Positions 52,305 to 61,456 of a stretch of DNA of 64,000 nt are shown here, piece by piece; within the stretch, counting starts at the first letter, position 1; every line of letters begins with the position of its first letter. Where the stretch lies: the NCBI GenBank assembly GCA_900315205.1, contig OMYF01000005.1, forward strand, positions 1 to 64,000, written 5' to 3'. The notes beneath the pieces are model-generated. The model made no database searches and was not told the DNA's origin. It was given only the letters and a program-made list of their open reading frames with translations. The translations under genes were made by a program, and so were the position numbers. The stretch is from an uncultured Acidaminococcus sp. (GTDB lineage: Bacteria > Bacillota > Negativicutes > Acidaminococcales > Acidaminococcaceae).

Positions 52305-54341
52305 TTATTTTCCTTCGACTTCGGCCAGCTTATCACCGATGCCCTGGGAAAGAGCACCTTTTTTGCCCAGATACTGTCTCATTTCAGCTTTTTCAGCATC
52401 TTCCTTGGCCTTGGTGATGCTCAGGGCGATCTTCTTGTTCTCGGAATCGATGCGCAGGATCTTAACCTTGACTTCCTGACCGATTTCCAGGACGTCTTCC
52501 GGTTTTTCGATGCGCTGCGGAGCGATTTCAGAAATGTGGATCATCCCTTCGTTCCGGTCATTCAGTTTGACGATTGCGCCGAAAGGCAGGAAACGGATGA
52601 CCGTACCGGTAACGATATCGCCCACATGGAAGGCCTTGGCGGCAGTCTGCCAGGGATCTTCCTGGAGCTGCTTCAGGGACAGGCTGATACGGCCCTTTTC
52701 TTCGTCCAGGCCCTTGATGTACACTTTGACCTTGTCGCCGACCTTATACAGATCAGCCGGCTTTACACTGCGGTCCCAGGATACTTCGGAAATATGGACC
52801 AGGCCCTGTACGTACGGAGCGATTTCGACGAACATGCCGAAGTCAACGATGCTTCTGATCGTGCCTTCGACGATATCACCTTCGTGGAAGGTTTCAAAAG
52901 CCTTGGCAAGAGCTTCCTTGCGGGCTTCTTCGCGGCGGGCGCGTTCTTCCTTGTAAGCCTGGTTCTTGGCGGCTCTTTCTTCTCTCAGGACATTTCTGCG
53001 GGAGAAGACGAGACGTTTCTTTTCAGGGTTGATTTCAAGCAGGGAAACCTGCAGTTCCTTGCCTTCATATTCCTTCACGTCATCGACATGTCTCAGATCC
53101 AGGTGGGAAGCCGGGATGAAACCGGTGACATCCTTGTAGGCAACCGTCAGGCCGCCCTTGACAGCACGCAGACCCTTGACCGTGACGACTTTCTTTTCAT
53201 CTTCGAATTCCTTGGGGAGATCCTGCCAGACTTTGTCGGCTTCTGCTCTGACCTTGGACAGCACAACGAGACCATCCTGGTTTTCGCTGGCAATGACTTT
53301 CAAGGTCACTTTATCACCGTTATGTACTGTGGGAGCGACGGTATCTTTCGTGCCGCCTTGAATCCATTGGTCAAAAGCCACAGACCCTTCGCTCTGATAA
53401 CCGAAGTCTACTACGACCTCGTCATTGGTTACGTCGACGACTGTGCCTTCCACGATCATACCAATGTGCAATTTCATGCTTTCATGTTCATTCAACAAGC
53501 TTTCCATCGTTTCCATAGTAACAATAGCCTCCTCAATAATTTCCTGCGGTGTCGATGCACCAGCAGTGATGCCAATTTTAACTGCTCCGGCAAGCATGGA
53601 CGCGGTAATCTCACTGGCGTCCTGCAGGAGATACGAACGGGAATTGACCGCTTTCGCGATGTCCCATAGGTGACGGGTGTTTGCACTGTTTTTCCCGCCG
53701 AAGACGAAGAACGCATCCGTCCGTCCGGCCAGCCGGCGGGCAGCTGCCTGTCTTTCGGCAGTAGCTGTACAAATCGTTCTCATCACTTTGTAGTCAGCGG
53801 GACGCAGCTCCTGAGACTTCTGAAGCAGAAGGTTAAACTTCTCCGCCTCAAAAGTCGTCTGGCTGACTACCCCGAACTTATCTCTGTCAGGCAGAAATCC
53901 CAAGTCATCTTCAGTTTCGATGACTGCAGAGTCCTCACCTGCCCAAGCCTTGATGCTTTGCACCTCAGGATGACGCTTCTCCCCGATGATGATGACAAAA
54001 CGGCCTTCTTTTGCCAGTTCTTCGGCCGTCTTCTGTGCTTTCCGCACATGCGGGCATGTGGCGTCAATGACCTTCAGTCCCCGGCGTTCTGCCTCCGCGT
54101 ATACTTCGGGGCCCACGCCATGGGAACGAAAAATTACTGTATCGCCGGCAGAAAAATCTTCCAGCGTATCGCAGCACTGTACACCTTGCTGTTTCAATGA
54201 ATTCACAACACGGGGATTATGAACCAATTCACCCAGAGTGGCAATACTACCATTATATCCTTTTGCTTGCATTTGTGCAATGTCCACAGCCCTTTTTACA
54301 CCATAGCAAAATCTGCAGGGCTCGGCAATTTTAATTTCCAT
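52305..54341 (-). CDS. ispH-rpsA: IspH-ribosomal protein S1 fusion (HMBPP reductase / S1)
   Basis: The first 280 or so residues are IspH, the last enzyme of the MEP isoprenoid pathway, with iron-sulfur cysteines in CRFCYGV (Cys 12), DATCPH and TICTATAERQ. The remaining 400 residues hold four S1 RNA-binding repeats (about 295-365, 380-450, 465-535, 550-620) as in ribosomal protein S1. Both halves look complete and the junction, around MESLLNEHESMKLHIGM, is in frame. This fusion is known in several Clostridia and Negativicutes. It starts 3 bases after plsC. Confidence 0.94.
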   Translation of the reverse strand: MEIKIAEPCRFCYGVKRAVDIAQMQAKGYNGSIATLGELVHNPRVVNSLKQQGVQCCDTLEDFSAGDTVIFRSHGVGPEVYAEAERRGLKVIDATCPHVRKAQKTAEELAKEGRFVIIIGEKRHPEVQSIKAWAGEDSAVIETEDDLGFLPDRDKFGVVSQTTFEAEKFNLLLQKSQELRPADYKVMRTICTATAERQAAARRLAGRTDAFFVFGGKNSANTRHLWDIAKAVNSRSYLLQDASEITASMLAGAVKIGITAGASTPQEIIEEAIVTMETMESLLNEHESMKLHIGMIVEGTVVDVTNDEVVVDFGYQSEGSVAFDQWIQGGTKDTVAPTVHNGDKVTLKVIASENQDGLVVLSKVRAEADKVWQDLPKEFEDEKKVVTVKGLRAVKGGLTVAYKDVTGFIPASHLDLRHVDDVKEYEGKELQVSLLEINPEKKRLVFSRRNVLREERAAKNQAYKEERARREEARKEALAKAFETFHEGDIVEGTIRSIVDFGMFVEIAPYVQGLVHISEVSWDRSVKPADLYKVGDKVKVYIKGLDEEKGRISLSLKQLQEDPWQTAAKAFHVGDIVTGTVIRFLPFGAIVKLNDRNEGMIHISEIAPQRIEKPEDVLEIGQEVKVKILRIDSENKKIALSITKAKEDAEKAEMRQYLGKKGALSQGIGDKLAEVEGK

Positions 54342-54344
54342 ATT

Positions 54345-54941
54345 TTACACATCCTTGTGAGCTTCGATCAGGAGGCCGATTTCATGCATCAGTTCCTCCG
54401 AAAGGGCTTCCGTGGCTTTTTTGTTGCCCGCTTCATCCCGGACGGAGATGGGCCGCCCGAAAACGACCTTGATATGGGGCCACAGGGATTTCCGGGCTTT
54501 CAGGTTGCTTCCCAGGATGGCTGTCGGGACGACCAGTGCCTTTCCCTTGATGGCAATGGCAACGGCACCGGGTTCGGCTTTATCCAGCCGACCCGTCGTC
54601 ACACGGTGGCCTTCCGGGAAGATCCCCAGTACCTGATTGTTTTTGAGGACGGTAAGTGCCTGACGGATGGCATGCGTATCCGCGACGCCGCGGTGGACGG
54701 GGAAAGCATACAGGGAACTGTACACGTGCCCCATGAAAGATTCAAACAGCTCGGACTTTGCCATGAAATGGACGGGACGGGTTGCGGCCGTGCCCACCAT
54801 GGGAGGATCCAGATTGCTGACATGGTTGCAGGCAATGACGACCGGTCCTTCCTTCGGGATATTTTCAGAACCGATGACCTCCAGCCGGAACAGGATCCGG
54901 AATAAAACGGCAAAGACAGCTCTTACAAATTGGTACCACAT
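54345..54941 (-). CDS. plsC: 1-acyl-sn-glycerol-3-phosphate acyltransferase
   Basis: It adds the second acyl chain to make phosphatidic acid. The 198-residue protein has an N-terminal hydrophobic helix, the catalytic NHVSNLD (HxxxxD) and the substrate-binding FPEGHR. It overlaps cmk by 19 bases and precedes the IspH/S1 gene by 3 bases, a clear operon. Specificity for acyl-ACP or acyl-CoA cannot be read. Confidence 0.92.
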   Translation of the reverse strand: MWYQFVRAVFAVLFRILFRLEVIGSENIPKEGPVVIACNHVSNLDPPMVGTAATRPVHFMAKSELFESFMGHVYSSLYAFPVHRGVADTHAIRQALTVLKNNQVLGIFPEGHRVTTGRLDKAEPGAVAIAIKGKALVVPTAILGSNLKARKSLWPHIKVVFGRPISVRDEAGNKKATEALSEELMHEIGLLIEAHKDV

Positions 54942-55606
54942 GCGCCTTTCCTTTCTGCCAGGGCAATGATCCTGGACGTGACTTCAGCGATGGACAGGGA
55001 CGTGGAATCGAGGAAGACCGCGTCTTCTGCACAGCGCAGCGGTGAAATGGCCCGGGTCTCATCCAGGTGATCCCGCTCGGCGATGCGCTTCTTCAGGTCT
55101 TCCAGGTCGACCGCCTGCCCTTTCTGCTGCAGCTCGAGGCAGCGCCGGCGTGCCCTTTCCTCGACGGAAGCCGTCAGGAAAATCTTCAGTTCCGCCTGCG
55201 GGAAAACGACCGTCCCGATATCCCGCCCATCCATGACAACGCCTCCGGCTGCACCGATCCTGCGCTGCAGGGCGACCATGGCCCGGCGCACCCCGCCCAC
55301 AGCGGATACAGCGGACACACTGCGGGAAACTTCGAGGGAGCGGATCGCTTCCGTCACTTCTTCCCCGCCCAAAAATACCCGGTTGACGCCGTCCCGATAG
55401 GCGAACGAAAGATCCAGATGGTCCGCTTCCTCCGTCACAAGGGACTCGGAGAACGGTTTGCCGCTTCTAAGATAACACAGAGTGACCGTCCTGTACATAG
55501 CTCCCGTATCGATATAGGCATAACCCAGGGCAGCTGCGACTTTTTTGGCGATGGTGCTCTTGCCGGCACCGGCCGGCCCGTCGATGGCGATGATGATCTT
55601 TTTCAA
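54923..55606 (-). CDS. cmk: cytidylate kinase
   Basis: It phosphorylates CMP and dCMP. The 227-residue kinase starts with IAIDGPAGAGKST (P-loop), followed by DTGAMYR and the DGRDIGTVVFP substrate loop and the LID with arginines. Located between a flavoprotein gene and plsC, in an order (cmk-plsC-rpsA-der) shared by many Firmicutes. Confidence 0.95.
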   Translation of the reverse strand: MKKIIIAIDGPAGAGKSTIAKKVAAALGYAYIDTGAMYRTVTLCYLRSGKPFSESLVTEEADHLDLSFAYRDGVNRVFLGGEEVTEAIRSLEVSRSVSAVSAVGGVRRAMVALQRRIGAAGGVVMDGRDIGTVVFPQAELKIFLTASVEERARRRCLELQQKGQAVDLEDLKKRIAERDHLDETRAISPLRCAEDAVFLDSTSLSIAEVTSRIIALAERKGACGTNL

Positions 55607-56866
55607 TTACAATTCCTCTTTTCTGAAGGCGGCTGCATTCCTGCCGGCCACAAAGCCGGAGGAAAACGCTGCCTGCAAATTATATCCTCCCGTGAAGCCA
55701 TCCACGTCGATGACTTCGCCGGCAAAGAAAAGGTTCGGTACTTTTTTGGAAGCAAAAGTCGACGGTGAGATTTCTTTGAGGCTCACGCCGCCGGCTGTGA
55801 CGATGGCTTCGGAAAGAGGCCGCGTCCCCGTAAGCGGCAGAGTGAATTCCTTCAGCGTGCCGACAAGGCGCAGGCGTTCCTTCCGGGTAATCTGGTTCAC
55901 TTCCTGCACCGGAGACAGACAGGCCGCATCGATGACAGATGGGATCAGGGACTGCGGCAGCAGGTCATGGAGCCCGGCCTTCAGCTGTTTGCGGCTGTAT
56001 TTGGCAAAATCCCGCTGCAGCCGTGTATCGAGCTGTTCCCGCGTGAGGGCGGGCTTCAGGTCGATGGCAAGATCCAGGAGTCCGTCCGGATGCTTTTTCC
56101 AGTAAAGCGATGCCGTGCGGCTGAGCGTCAGGATGACCGGTCCGGAAACACCGAAATGGGTAAAGAGCATTTCGCCGAATTCGCTGCCCAGCGTCCTGTT
56201 TCCCGCAAGCAGGGAAACACGTACGTTGCGCAGGGAAAGTCCCTGCAGCTCCTGCGGATCGGGAAGCTCACAGGCAAGCGGCACCAGAGCGGGCAGAGGC
56301 GCCACGACGGTGTGCCCGGCAGAACGGGCAAGCTCATAGCCGTCGCCGGTGGAACCGGTCCGCGGATACGATGCGCCGCCCGTCGTAATGATAAAGGCGT
56401 CCGCCCGGTAGCGGTTCCCGTCCGCATCGACAGCGGCCGTGACAAGCCCCTGCGTTATTTCAAGGTGCAGGATGCGGCGGTGCAGGAGCAGCCGGCAGTG
56501 CAGTTCATCCAGGATGCTTTCAAACGTATGCACGACGTCCGGAGCCCTGTCGCTTTGCGGGAAAACCCTTCCGCCGCGTTCCACTTTGGTGGGCAGGCCG
56601 TGCTCTTCGAGCAGCCGGATCAGATCCGCATTGGTGAACTGTGAGAAGGCACCATAAAGGAATTTGCCGTTCCCGGGGATATGGGCGATCATTTCGTCCA
56701 TGCTGCAGCTGTTTGTGATGTTGCAGCGGCCCTTTCCTGTGATCATCAGCTTCCGCCCGGGCTGGCCCATCCGTTCCAGGACCGTCACCTCCGCACCGGC
56801 ACGGGCAGCGGAGATCGCGGCAAGGAACCCGGCTGCGCCGCAGCCGATGACGATGACTTCAGCCAT
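55607..56866 (-). CDS. HI0933-family FAD-dependent oxidoreductase
   Basis: The 419-residue flavoprotein has the N-terminal dinucleotide motif VIGCGAAGFLAAI, the GKGRCNITN motif and the C-terminal GGYNLQAAFSSGFVAG of the BaiN/HI0933 family. Such proteins are annotated as NAD(P)/FAD oxidoreductases or aminoacetone oxidases; the true substrate is unknown. It abuts cmk with no gap and overlaps RluB by 8 bases. Confidence 0.88.
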   Translation of the reverse strand: MAEVIVIGCGAAGFLAAISAARAGAEVTVLERMGQPGRKLMITGKGRCNITNSCSMDEMIAHIPGNGKFLYGAFSQFTNADLIRLLEEHGLPTKVERGGRVFPQSDRAPDVVHTFESILDELHCRLLLHRRILHLEITQGLVTAAVDADGNRYRADAFIITTGGASYPRTGSTGDGYELARSAGHTVVAPLPALVPLACELPDPQELQGLSLRNVRVSLLAGNRTLGSEFGEMLFTHFGVSGPVILTLSRTASLYWKKHPDGLLDLAIDLKPALTREQLDTRLQRDFAKYSRKQLKAGLHDLLPQSLIPSVIDAACLSPVQEVNQITRKERLRLVGTLKEFTLPLTGTRPLSEAIVTAGGVSLKEISPSTFASKKVPNLFFAGEVIDVDGFTGGYNLQAAFSSGFVAGRNAAAFRKEEL

Positions 56867-57596
56867 GGGTCTTCACCAGCTTCCAAAGGCCGTCCACCTC
56901 TTCGGGCGTCAGGTCCCTGTATTCACCGCTCCGCAGTCCCTGCAGGGTCAGGAAAGCGACCCGGATCCTTTTGAGATGCATGACCGGATACCCGATGAAG
57001 TCGCACATGCGGCGGATCTGACGGTTCCGTCCCTCATGGATCGTCATATGGAAGACCGTCAGGCCGCGCTCTTCATCATAGCGTCTGACTTCGACAGCAG
57101 CCGGTGCCGTCAGCCCGTCCTCGAGCGGTACGCCGAGGCGCAGGATGTCGAGCTTCTCTTCGGGTACACGGCCGCGCACAGTCACCTCATAGGTCTTGTC
57201 CACATGATAGCTTGGATGCGTCAGCCGCTGCGCCAGCGCCCCATCGTTCGTCATCAGCAGGAGGCCTTCAGTCATGAAGTCCAGCCGTCCGACCGGATAG
57301 ACCCTTTCCGGCAGGTCCGCCGTCAGGTCCGCGACTGTCCTGCGGCCGCGGGGATCCTTCATCGTCGTCACCACGCCGCAGGGCTTGAAGAGCATCAGGC
57401 TGCGCTTATGGCTGGGCCGCAGCCGTCTGCCGTCGATCGTGATCGAAACACCCGGTCCCACCCGGGTGCCGAGTTCCGTCACGATCCGGCCATCGACACG
57501 TACCCGACCTGCAAGGATGATCTTTTCACATTCCCGCCGGGACGCGACGCCGTTTGCTGCCATCACTTTCTGCAGCCGTTCCATCTTTTCTTCCAT
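56859..57596 (-). CDS. rluB: RluB/RsuA-family pseudouridine synthase
   Basis: It pseudouridylates a ribosomal RNA position. The 245-residue protein has an S4 RNA-binding domain (about 5-60; MERLQKVMAANGVASRREC) and the catalytic domain with GRLDFMTEGLLL (catalytic Asp) and the GRNRQIRRM motif. It starts at ATG 57596, just after the scpB stop (1-base gap). The frame extends to 57722 within scpB but that is not expected. Its place after scpAB is conserved in Firmicutes. Confidence 0.92.
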   Translation of the reverse strand: MEEKMERLQKVMAANGVASRRECEKIILAGRVRVDGRIVTELGTRVGPGVSITIDGRRLRPSHKRSLMLFKPCGVVTTMKDPRGRRTVADLTADLPERVYPVGRLDFMTEGLLLMTNDGALAQRLTHPSYHVDKTYEVTVRGRVPEEKLDILRLGVPLEDGLTAPAAVEVRRYDEERGLTVFHMTIHEGRNRQIRRMCDFIGYPVMHLKRIRVAFLTLQGLRSGEYRDLTPEEVDGLWKLVKTHG

Positions 57597-57597
57597 A

Positions 57598-58200
57598 TCA
57601 GTTGCTTTTCCCCTCTTCTTTCCCTTCAGTGCCCGGAGCGGCCTCTGCCGCTGCTTCCTCCCGGCCCTCTCCGTCCCCATCAGCCGAATCCAGGAGTTCT
57701 TCCGGAAGTTCGGGCAAATCATTCAGGCTCTCCAGTCCGAAAACGACCAGGAATTTTTCCGTCGTCCCATAGAGGACCGGCCTTCCCAGCACTTCCTTGC
57801 GTCCGACCTCAAGGATCAGCTGCAGATCCACGAGCGTATTGATCACGCCATCCACTTTGACGCCGCGGATGGCTTCGATTTCACTTTTCGTTACGGGCTG
57901 CTTATAGGCTACGATGGCGAGTGTCTCCATCGCCGCATTCGACAGGCGCACTTCCTGTTTTTCATGGAGTTCCCGCACGACCCTTGCCGCTTCGCGGCGC
58001 GTCACAAGCTGCCAGCTGCCGGCCACCCGGCGCAGGGCAAGACCCGAATCGGCACTGCCGCAGCGGTCCGCCAGGCTGAGCAGGAGTTTCTCTGTTTCCG
58101 GGACGGTCTGTGCGAGCACGGACGCAATCTTCTCCAGCGGCAGCGGATCCCCCGCAGCAAAAAGCAGTGCTTCCAGCTCTCCCAGCTTACTCAGTTCCAT
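57598..58200 (-). CDS. scpB: segregation and condensation protein B
   Basis: It forms the condensin complex with SMC and ScpA. The 200-residue protein has two winged-helix domains (about 1-160; LGELEALLFAAGDPL, then ETLAIVAYKQPVTKSEIEAIRGV) and an acidic, Ala/Glu-rich tail. I start it at ATG 58200, eight bases after GGAGGT; a TTG at 58206 is the alternative. It overlaps the end of scpA. Confidence 0.94.
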   Translation of the reverse strand: MELSKLGELEALLFAAGDPLPLEKIASVLAQTVPETEKLLLSLADRCGSADSGLALRRVAGSWQLVTRREAARVVRELHEKQEVRLSNAAMETLAIVAYKQPVTKSEIEAIRGVKVDGVINTLVDLQLILEVGRKEVLGRPVLYGTTEKFLVVFGLESLNDLPELPEELLDSADGDGEGREEAAAEAAPGTEGKEEGKSN

Positions 58201-58915
58201 CCGCAATTACCTCCCGCCTGTACATATAGATCGGAGCAAATGCTCCCTGCTGCTCGATATCGATTTTTTTCAGCCGCAGCAGTTCCAGGACGGCCAGAAA
58301 GGAAGCGATGGCTTCGCTCCTGTTCCGGCCGGCATGGAGGACTTCTGAAAAAACAAGCTTTCCGCTGCCATGGGAGAGGCGTTCCAGGATTTCAGCCATC
58401 TTATCCTGGACATGGAATTCCTGCCTCGGAATGACAGCCGGCCGCACCTGCGGTTCCGGAATCAGATTGGCCAGCGGCCGCAGCAGATCCGCCAGCTTGT
58501 ACTGCCTGACCTTCCGGATCGGACCCAATGTGGTCAGCGGCGGACGCGCCTTCAGCAAAGAAGCCTGGGACATGCATTCCCGCAGGAGCTCCGCCCGTTT
58601 CTTGAACTGCCTGTAGACGAGGAGCATCTCCACGAGCATCTGCCGCGGATCGCCTTCCTCGCCTTCGTCATCCTCATCTTTGGGCAGGAGCATGCGCGAC
58701 TTGATCTGGAGCAGCATCGCTGCCATCAGGAGGAACTCGCTAGCCCCGTCAAGATCATATTCCTGCATGGAGTCCAGGTACGCGATATATTGTTCTGTAA
58801 TGGACTCGATCGGGATATCATAGATATCCACCTTGTCTTTTTCTATCAAATGGACCAGGAGATCGAGAGGCCCTTCGAACTCCGGCAGCTTCAGCGTATA
58901 AGGCATTCCATCCAT
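58187..58915 (-). CDS. scpA: segregation and condensation protein A
   Basis: This kleisin of 242 residues bridges the SMC heads. It begins YTLKLPEFEGPLDLLVHLIEKDKVDIYDIPI, a clear ScpA N-terminus (shortened here), and ends in a winged-helix with a conserved FLAVLELLRLKKI. It lies between an S2P-type protease and scpB, which it overlaps by about 14 bases. Confidence 0.94.
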   Translation of the reverse strand: MDGMPYTLKLPEFEGPLDLLVHLIEKDKVDIYDIPIESITEQYIAYLDSMQEYDLDGASEFLLMAAMLLQIKSRMLLPKDEDDEGEEGDPRQMLVEMLLVYRQFKKRAELLRECMSQASLLKARPPLTTLGPIRKVRQYKLADLLRPLANLIPEPQVRPAVIPRQEFHVQDKMAEILERLSHGSGKLVFSEVLHAGRNRSEAIASFLAVLELLRLKKIDIEQQGAFAPIYMYRREVIADGTE

Positions 58916-58935
58916 CCATTTCCATCAGCCCGCAC

Positions 58936-59574
58936 TTACAGGACCAGGGAAATCACTGCATAGCACAGTTCTACATAAAGAGAAGCAATGGGCTGTAAAA
59001 TTATTCCAATTATACTCGTAAAACAAAGGACAATCAAGATAAGTGTCGAATAGCGTCCAATGAAATTCTCGTAGGCATATGCTGTCTCATAGGGCAGGAA
59101 CCGCCTGATCACGTTGTAGCCGTCCAGCGGCGGCAGGGGCAGGAGATTGAAGCAGGCAAACCAGACGTTATAGAGTGCCAGCCAGCGCAGGAATGCGGCC
59201 ACACCGGAAAAACTCCTCATGCCCACTGCAGGTGCCACGAATTTTGCCAGCAGGGATCCGATGAAGAGTGCTAAAAAGCACAGCAGCAGATTCGCTCCGG
59301 GTCCTGCCAGGGCAACTTTGGTGAAGTCATTGCGGGGATTGCGGTAATAACGGGGATCCACCTGGACGGGCCTGGCCCAGCCAAACCCGACAAGGACCAG
59401 CATGATGGCACCGATGGGATCGATGTGGGCCAGAGGATTCATGGTCAGTCTCCCCTGCGCTCCCGGTGTCGGATCGCCCAGGGACGCCGACATGGCGCCG
59501 TGGGCATATTCGTGTACGGTCAGGGCCATCAGCAGCGCCGGTACACGGTAAATCAAAGAGCTGAGTACGAGCAT
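58936..59574 (-). CDS. site-2-protease family zinc metalloprotease (M50-like)
   Basis: The 212-residue membrane protein has HEYAH (His 21, Glu 22, His 25) near the N-terminus and NLLPLPPLDG (the second zinc motif) near residue 165, spread over about five membrane helices. It is a compact intramembrane protease of unknown target, common just upstream of scpA in Firmicutes. I chose the ATG at 59574 after AAAGGAAAA. It follows the codY terminator; no clear own promoter is seen. Confidence 0.88.
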   Translation of the reverse strand: MLVLSSLIYRVPALLMALTVHEYAHGAMSASLGDPTPGAQGRLTMNPLAHIDPIGAIMLVLVGFGWARPVQVDPRYYRNPRNDFTKVALAGPGANLLLCFLALFIGSLLAKFVAPAVGMRSFSGVAAFLRWLALYNVWFACFNLLPLPPLDGYNVIRRFLPYETAYAYENFIGRYSTLILIVLCFTSIIGIILQPIASLYVELCYAVISLVL

Positions 59575-59633
59575 GGTTTTCCTTTCTTCGCAGGGAACTG
59601 TCCGGAAGCCCGGCCCCGCACGCCTGCTGTTAC

Positions 59634-59673
59634 AAAAAAAAGAGTCAAAGTGCACAGGCAGATTGACTCTTTT
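59634..59673 (-). terminator. terminator of codY
   Basis: AAAAGAGTCAA/TTGACTCTTTT arms around a 14-base loop (59638-59673) are followed by a run of T's on the minus strand. Confidence 0.85.
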
Positions 59674-59682
59674 CGTTCCTGT

Positions 59683-60459
59683 TTATTTCTTGTGGGTCTT
59701 TAATCCATCCCGGAGGTATTCGTTCAGGATGCGCACATAAGTTCCCTTCATGCCGAGGGATTCCGTCTCGAGGACACCGGCACTCTCGAATTTGCGCAGG
59801 GCATTGACGATGACGCTGCGGGTGATGCCGGCCTGATCGGCGATCTTGCTGGCTACCAGCAGTCCCTCATCCCCGGGCAGTGCCTTGAGGATCTCGGAAA
59901 TGGCTTCCAGTTCACTGTAGGAAAGATTGGAGAATGCAATCTGCACCATGGCCTTCTTCCGGGAAGCTTCTTCGATGTTCATCGCCTTGTCATGCAGCAG
60001 CTGCATGCCGATGACCGTAGCCGCATATTCCGACAGGAGCAGGTCGGCATCGACGAATTCTTTCTTGAATTTGCCGAGGATCAGTGTTCCCAGCCGGATC
60101 CCGTTGCCAAAGATCGGGACGACCGTCGTGAACTTGTTTTCGAAATAGCATTTCGTGTCTTCCGTAAAAGCGCACATGTTCTTTACAAGGCGGTAGTTGG
60201 AAGAGGTTTCATGGATGCTTTCCAGCCACTTGACATAATGATCCGGGAATTTGCCCACATCCAGCACTTTTTTGATCATCAGCTCACATTCGAAGCCGTC
60301 AAGGATCGAATATCCCAGGACTTCGCCTGTTGTCGAGACGATATATATGTTGGCTTTGATGACATCCTTCAGGACTTCCGCAATCTTCCTGTAGCTCACG
60401 GCTTCTGTATTTTGCAGGAGCTTGTTGATCATTCTCGTTTTTTCAAGTAAAGCTAGCAT
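59683..60459 (-). CDS. codY: global transcriptional regulator CodY
   Basis: It senses branched-chain amino acids and GTP and represses nutrient-limitation genes in Firmicutes. The 258-residue protein has an N-terminal GAF-like ligand domain (about 1-155) and a C-terminal winged helix (about 170-258; ASKIADQAGITRSVIVNALRKFESAGV), the canonical CodY helix-turn-helix. It is 16 bases after xerC in the topA-trmFO-xerC-codY cluster. In Bacillus the hslV-hslU genes stand between xerC and codY; they are absent here. Confidence 0.96.
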   Translation of the reverse strand: MLALLEKTRMINKLLQNTEAVSYRKIAEVLKDVIKANIYIVSTTGEVLGYSILDGFECELMIKKVLDVGKFPDHYVKWLESIHETSSNYRLVKNMCAFTEDTKCYFENKFTTVVPIFGNGIRLGTLILGKFKKEFVDADLLLSEYAATVIGMQLLHDKAMNIEEASRKKAMVQIAFSNLSYSELEAISEILKALPGDEGLLVASKIADQAGITRSVIVNALRKFESAGVLETESLGMKGTYVRILNEYLRDGLKTHKK

Positions 60460-60475
60460 TTCTCTCTTCCTCCTA

Positions 60476-61393
60476 TCATGCTCTTGGATGATGTTTCCGA
60501 TATACCGCTGTAATACGCTCCGCCGTAACGTGAGTATAGATCTGAGTTGTCGACAGACTGGAGTGTCCGAGCAGTTCCTGGACTGACCTCAGGTCCGCAC
60601 CGTGATCCAGCAGGTGCGTCGCAAAAGTATGCCGTATGGTATGGGGACTGATGTGTTTTGTCAGTGCCGTCTGTTCCACGTATTTGTCAAGGATCCGCCT
60701 GACGCTGCGCGCCGTAAGCGGCGTCCCTCTGCTGTTGACGAACACCATGGAATGCGGCTTTGCCTGATAACGCTCCATCAGGGCATCCCGGGTCCCGTCC
60801 AGGTAGGCTGTCATTGCCTTCACACAGGGACGGCCCAAAGGGACGATCCTTTCTTTGCGCCCCTTGCCCATCAGCAGGACATACCGGTTCGACAGATCCA
60901 TCCGGTCCAGAGTAAGGCCGGCCAGTTCTGACACCCGGCAGCCGGTGGAATACAGAAGTTCCAGCACCGCCCGGTCCCGTCTCCCCAACTCAGTGGACAA
61001 ATCAGGACTTTCCAAAAGCTGATTGATTTCAAACTCCTCCAAAAAGACAGGCAGTCTTTTTTCCAGCTTAGGAGTCCTGACCTTGGCAAAGGGATTGAGC
61101 TTCACTTTTCCTTCCCGCAGCAAATAGCGGTAAAAGGAACGCAGCGCTGAAATCCGGCGGGCAATTGTCCGCCTGGCCAGGTTCTCCCGATGGAGTTCCG
61201 CCAGGTAGGAACGGATATCCAGGATGGTCACATCGGTCCAGCCTGCATCCGCCTTACGCTTCTGTAGAAACCCGGAAAAGGCCGCAATGTCATCTTTGTA
61301 GTTTAAGATGGTATTGGGCGAATCATCCTTTTCTATCCTCAGGTAGTCCAGGAATGCTTCTGCCCAACGATCCGGTTTCTGATCCAAATCCAT
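60476..61393 (-). CDS. xerC: tyrosine recombinase XerC/XerD (CodV-like)
   Basis: It resolves chromosome dimers at dif. The 305-residue protein has an N-terminal core-binding domain (about 10-95) and the catalytic domain with Arg 153 (STGCRVSEL), Lys in GKGRKER (about 178), His 251/Arg 254 (HTIRH), His 277 (GHSS) and the nucleophile Tyr 286. It is a housekeeping Xer rather than a phage integrase: context between trmFO and codY is the classic codV position. No mobile element is adjacent. Confidence 0.93.
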   Translation of the reverse strand: MDLDQKPDRWAEAFLDYLRIEKDDSPNTILNYKDDIAAFSGFLQKRKADAGWTDVTILDIRSYLAELHRENLARRTIARRISALRSFYRYLLREGKVKLNPFAKVRTPKLEKRLPVFLEEFEINQLLESPDLSTELGRRDRAVLELLYSTGCRVSELAGLTLDRMDLSNRYVLLMGKGRKERIVPLGRPCVKAMTAYLDGTRDALMERYQAKPHSMVFVNSRGTPLTARSVRRILDKYVEQTALTKHISPHTIRHTFATHLLDHGADLRSVQELLGHSSLSTTQIYTHVTAERITAVYRKHHPRA

Positions 61394-61404
61394 AGGGCAC
61401 CCCG

Positions 61405-61418
61405 AATTTTACAAAATT
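61405..61418. promoter_or_regulatory. AATTTT-N2-AAAATT inverted repeat before xerC-codY
   Basis: A perfect 6-bp inverted repeat with a two-base centre lies 12 bases upstream of the xerC start. It resembles the symmetry of a CodY box (AATTTTCWGAAAATT) but differs at the centre. Autoregulation of codY is therefore only a possibility. Confidence 0.35.
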
Positions 61419-61456
61419 GTATATAAATCCTGACAATTTATACTAACACATCTATT

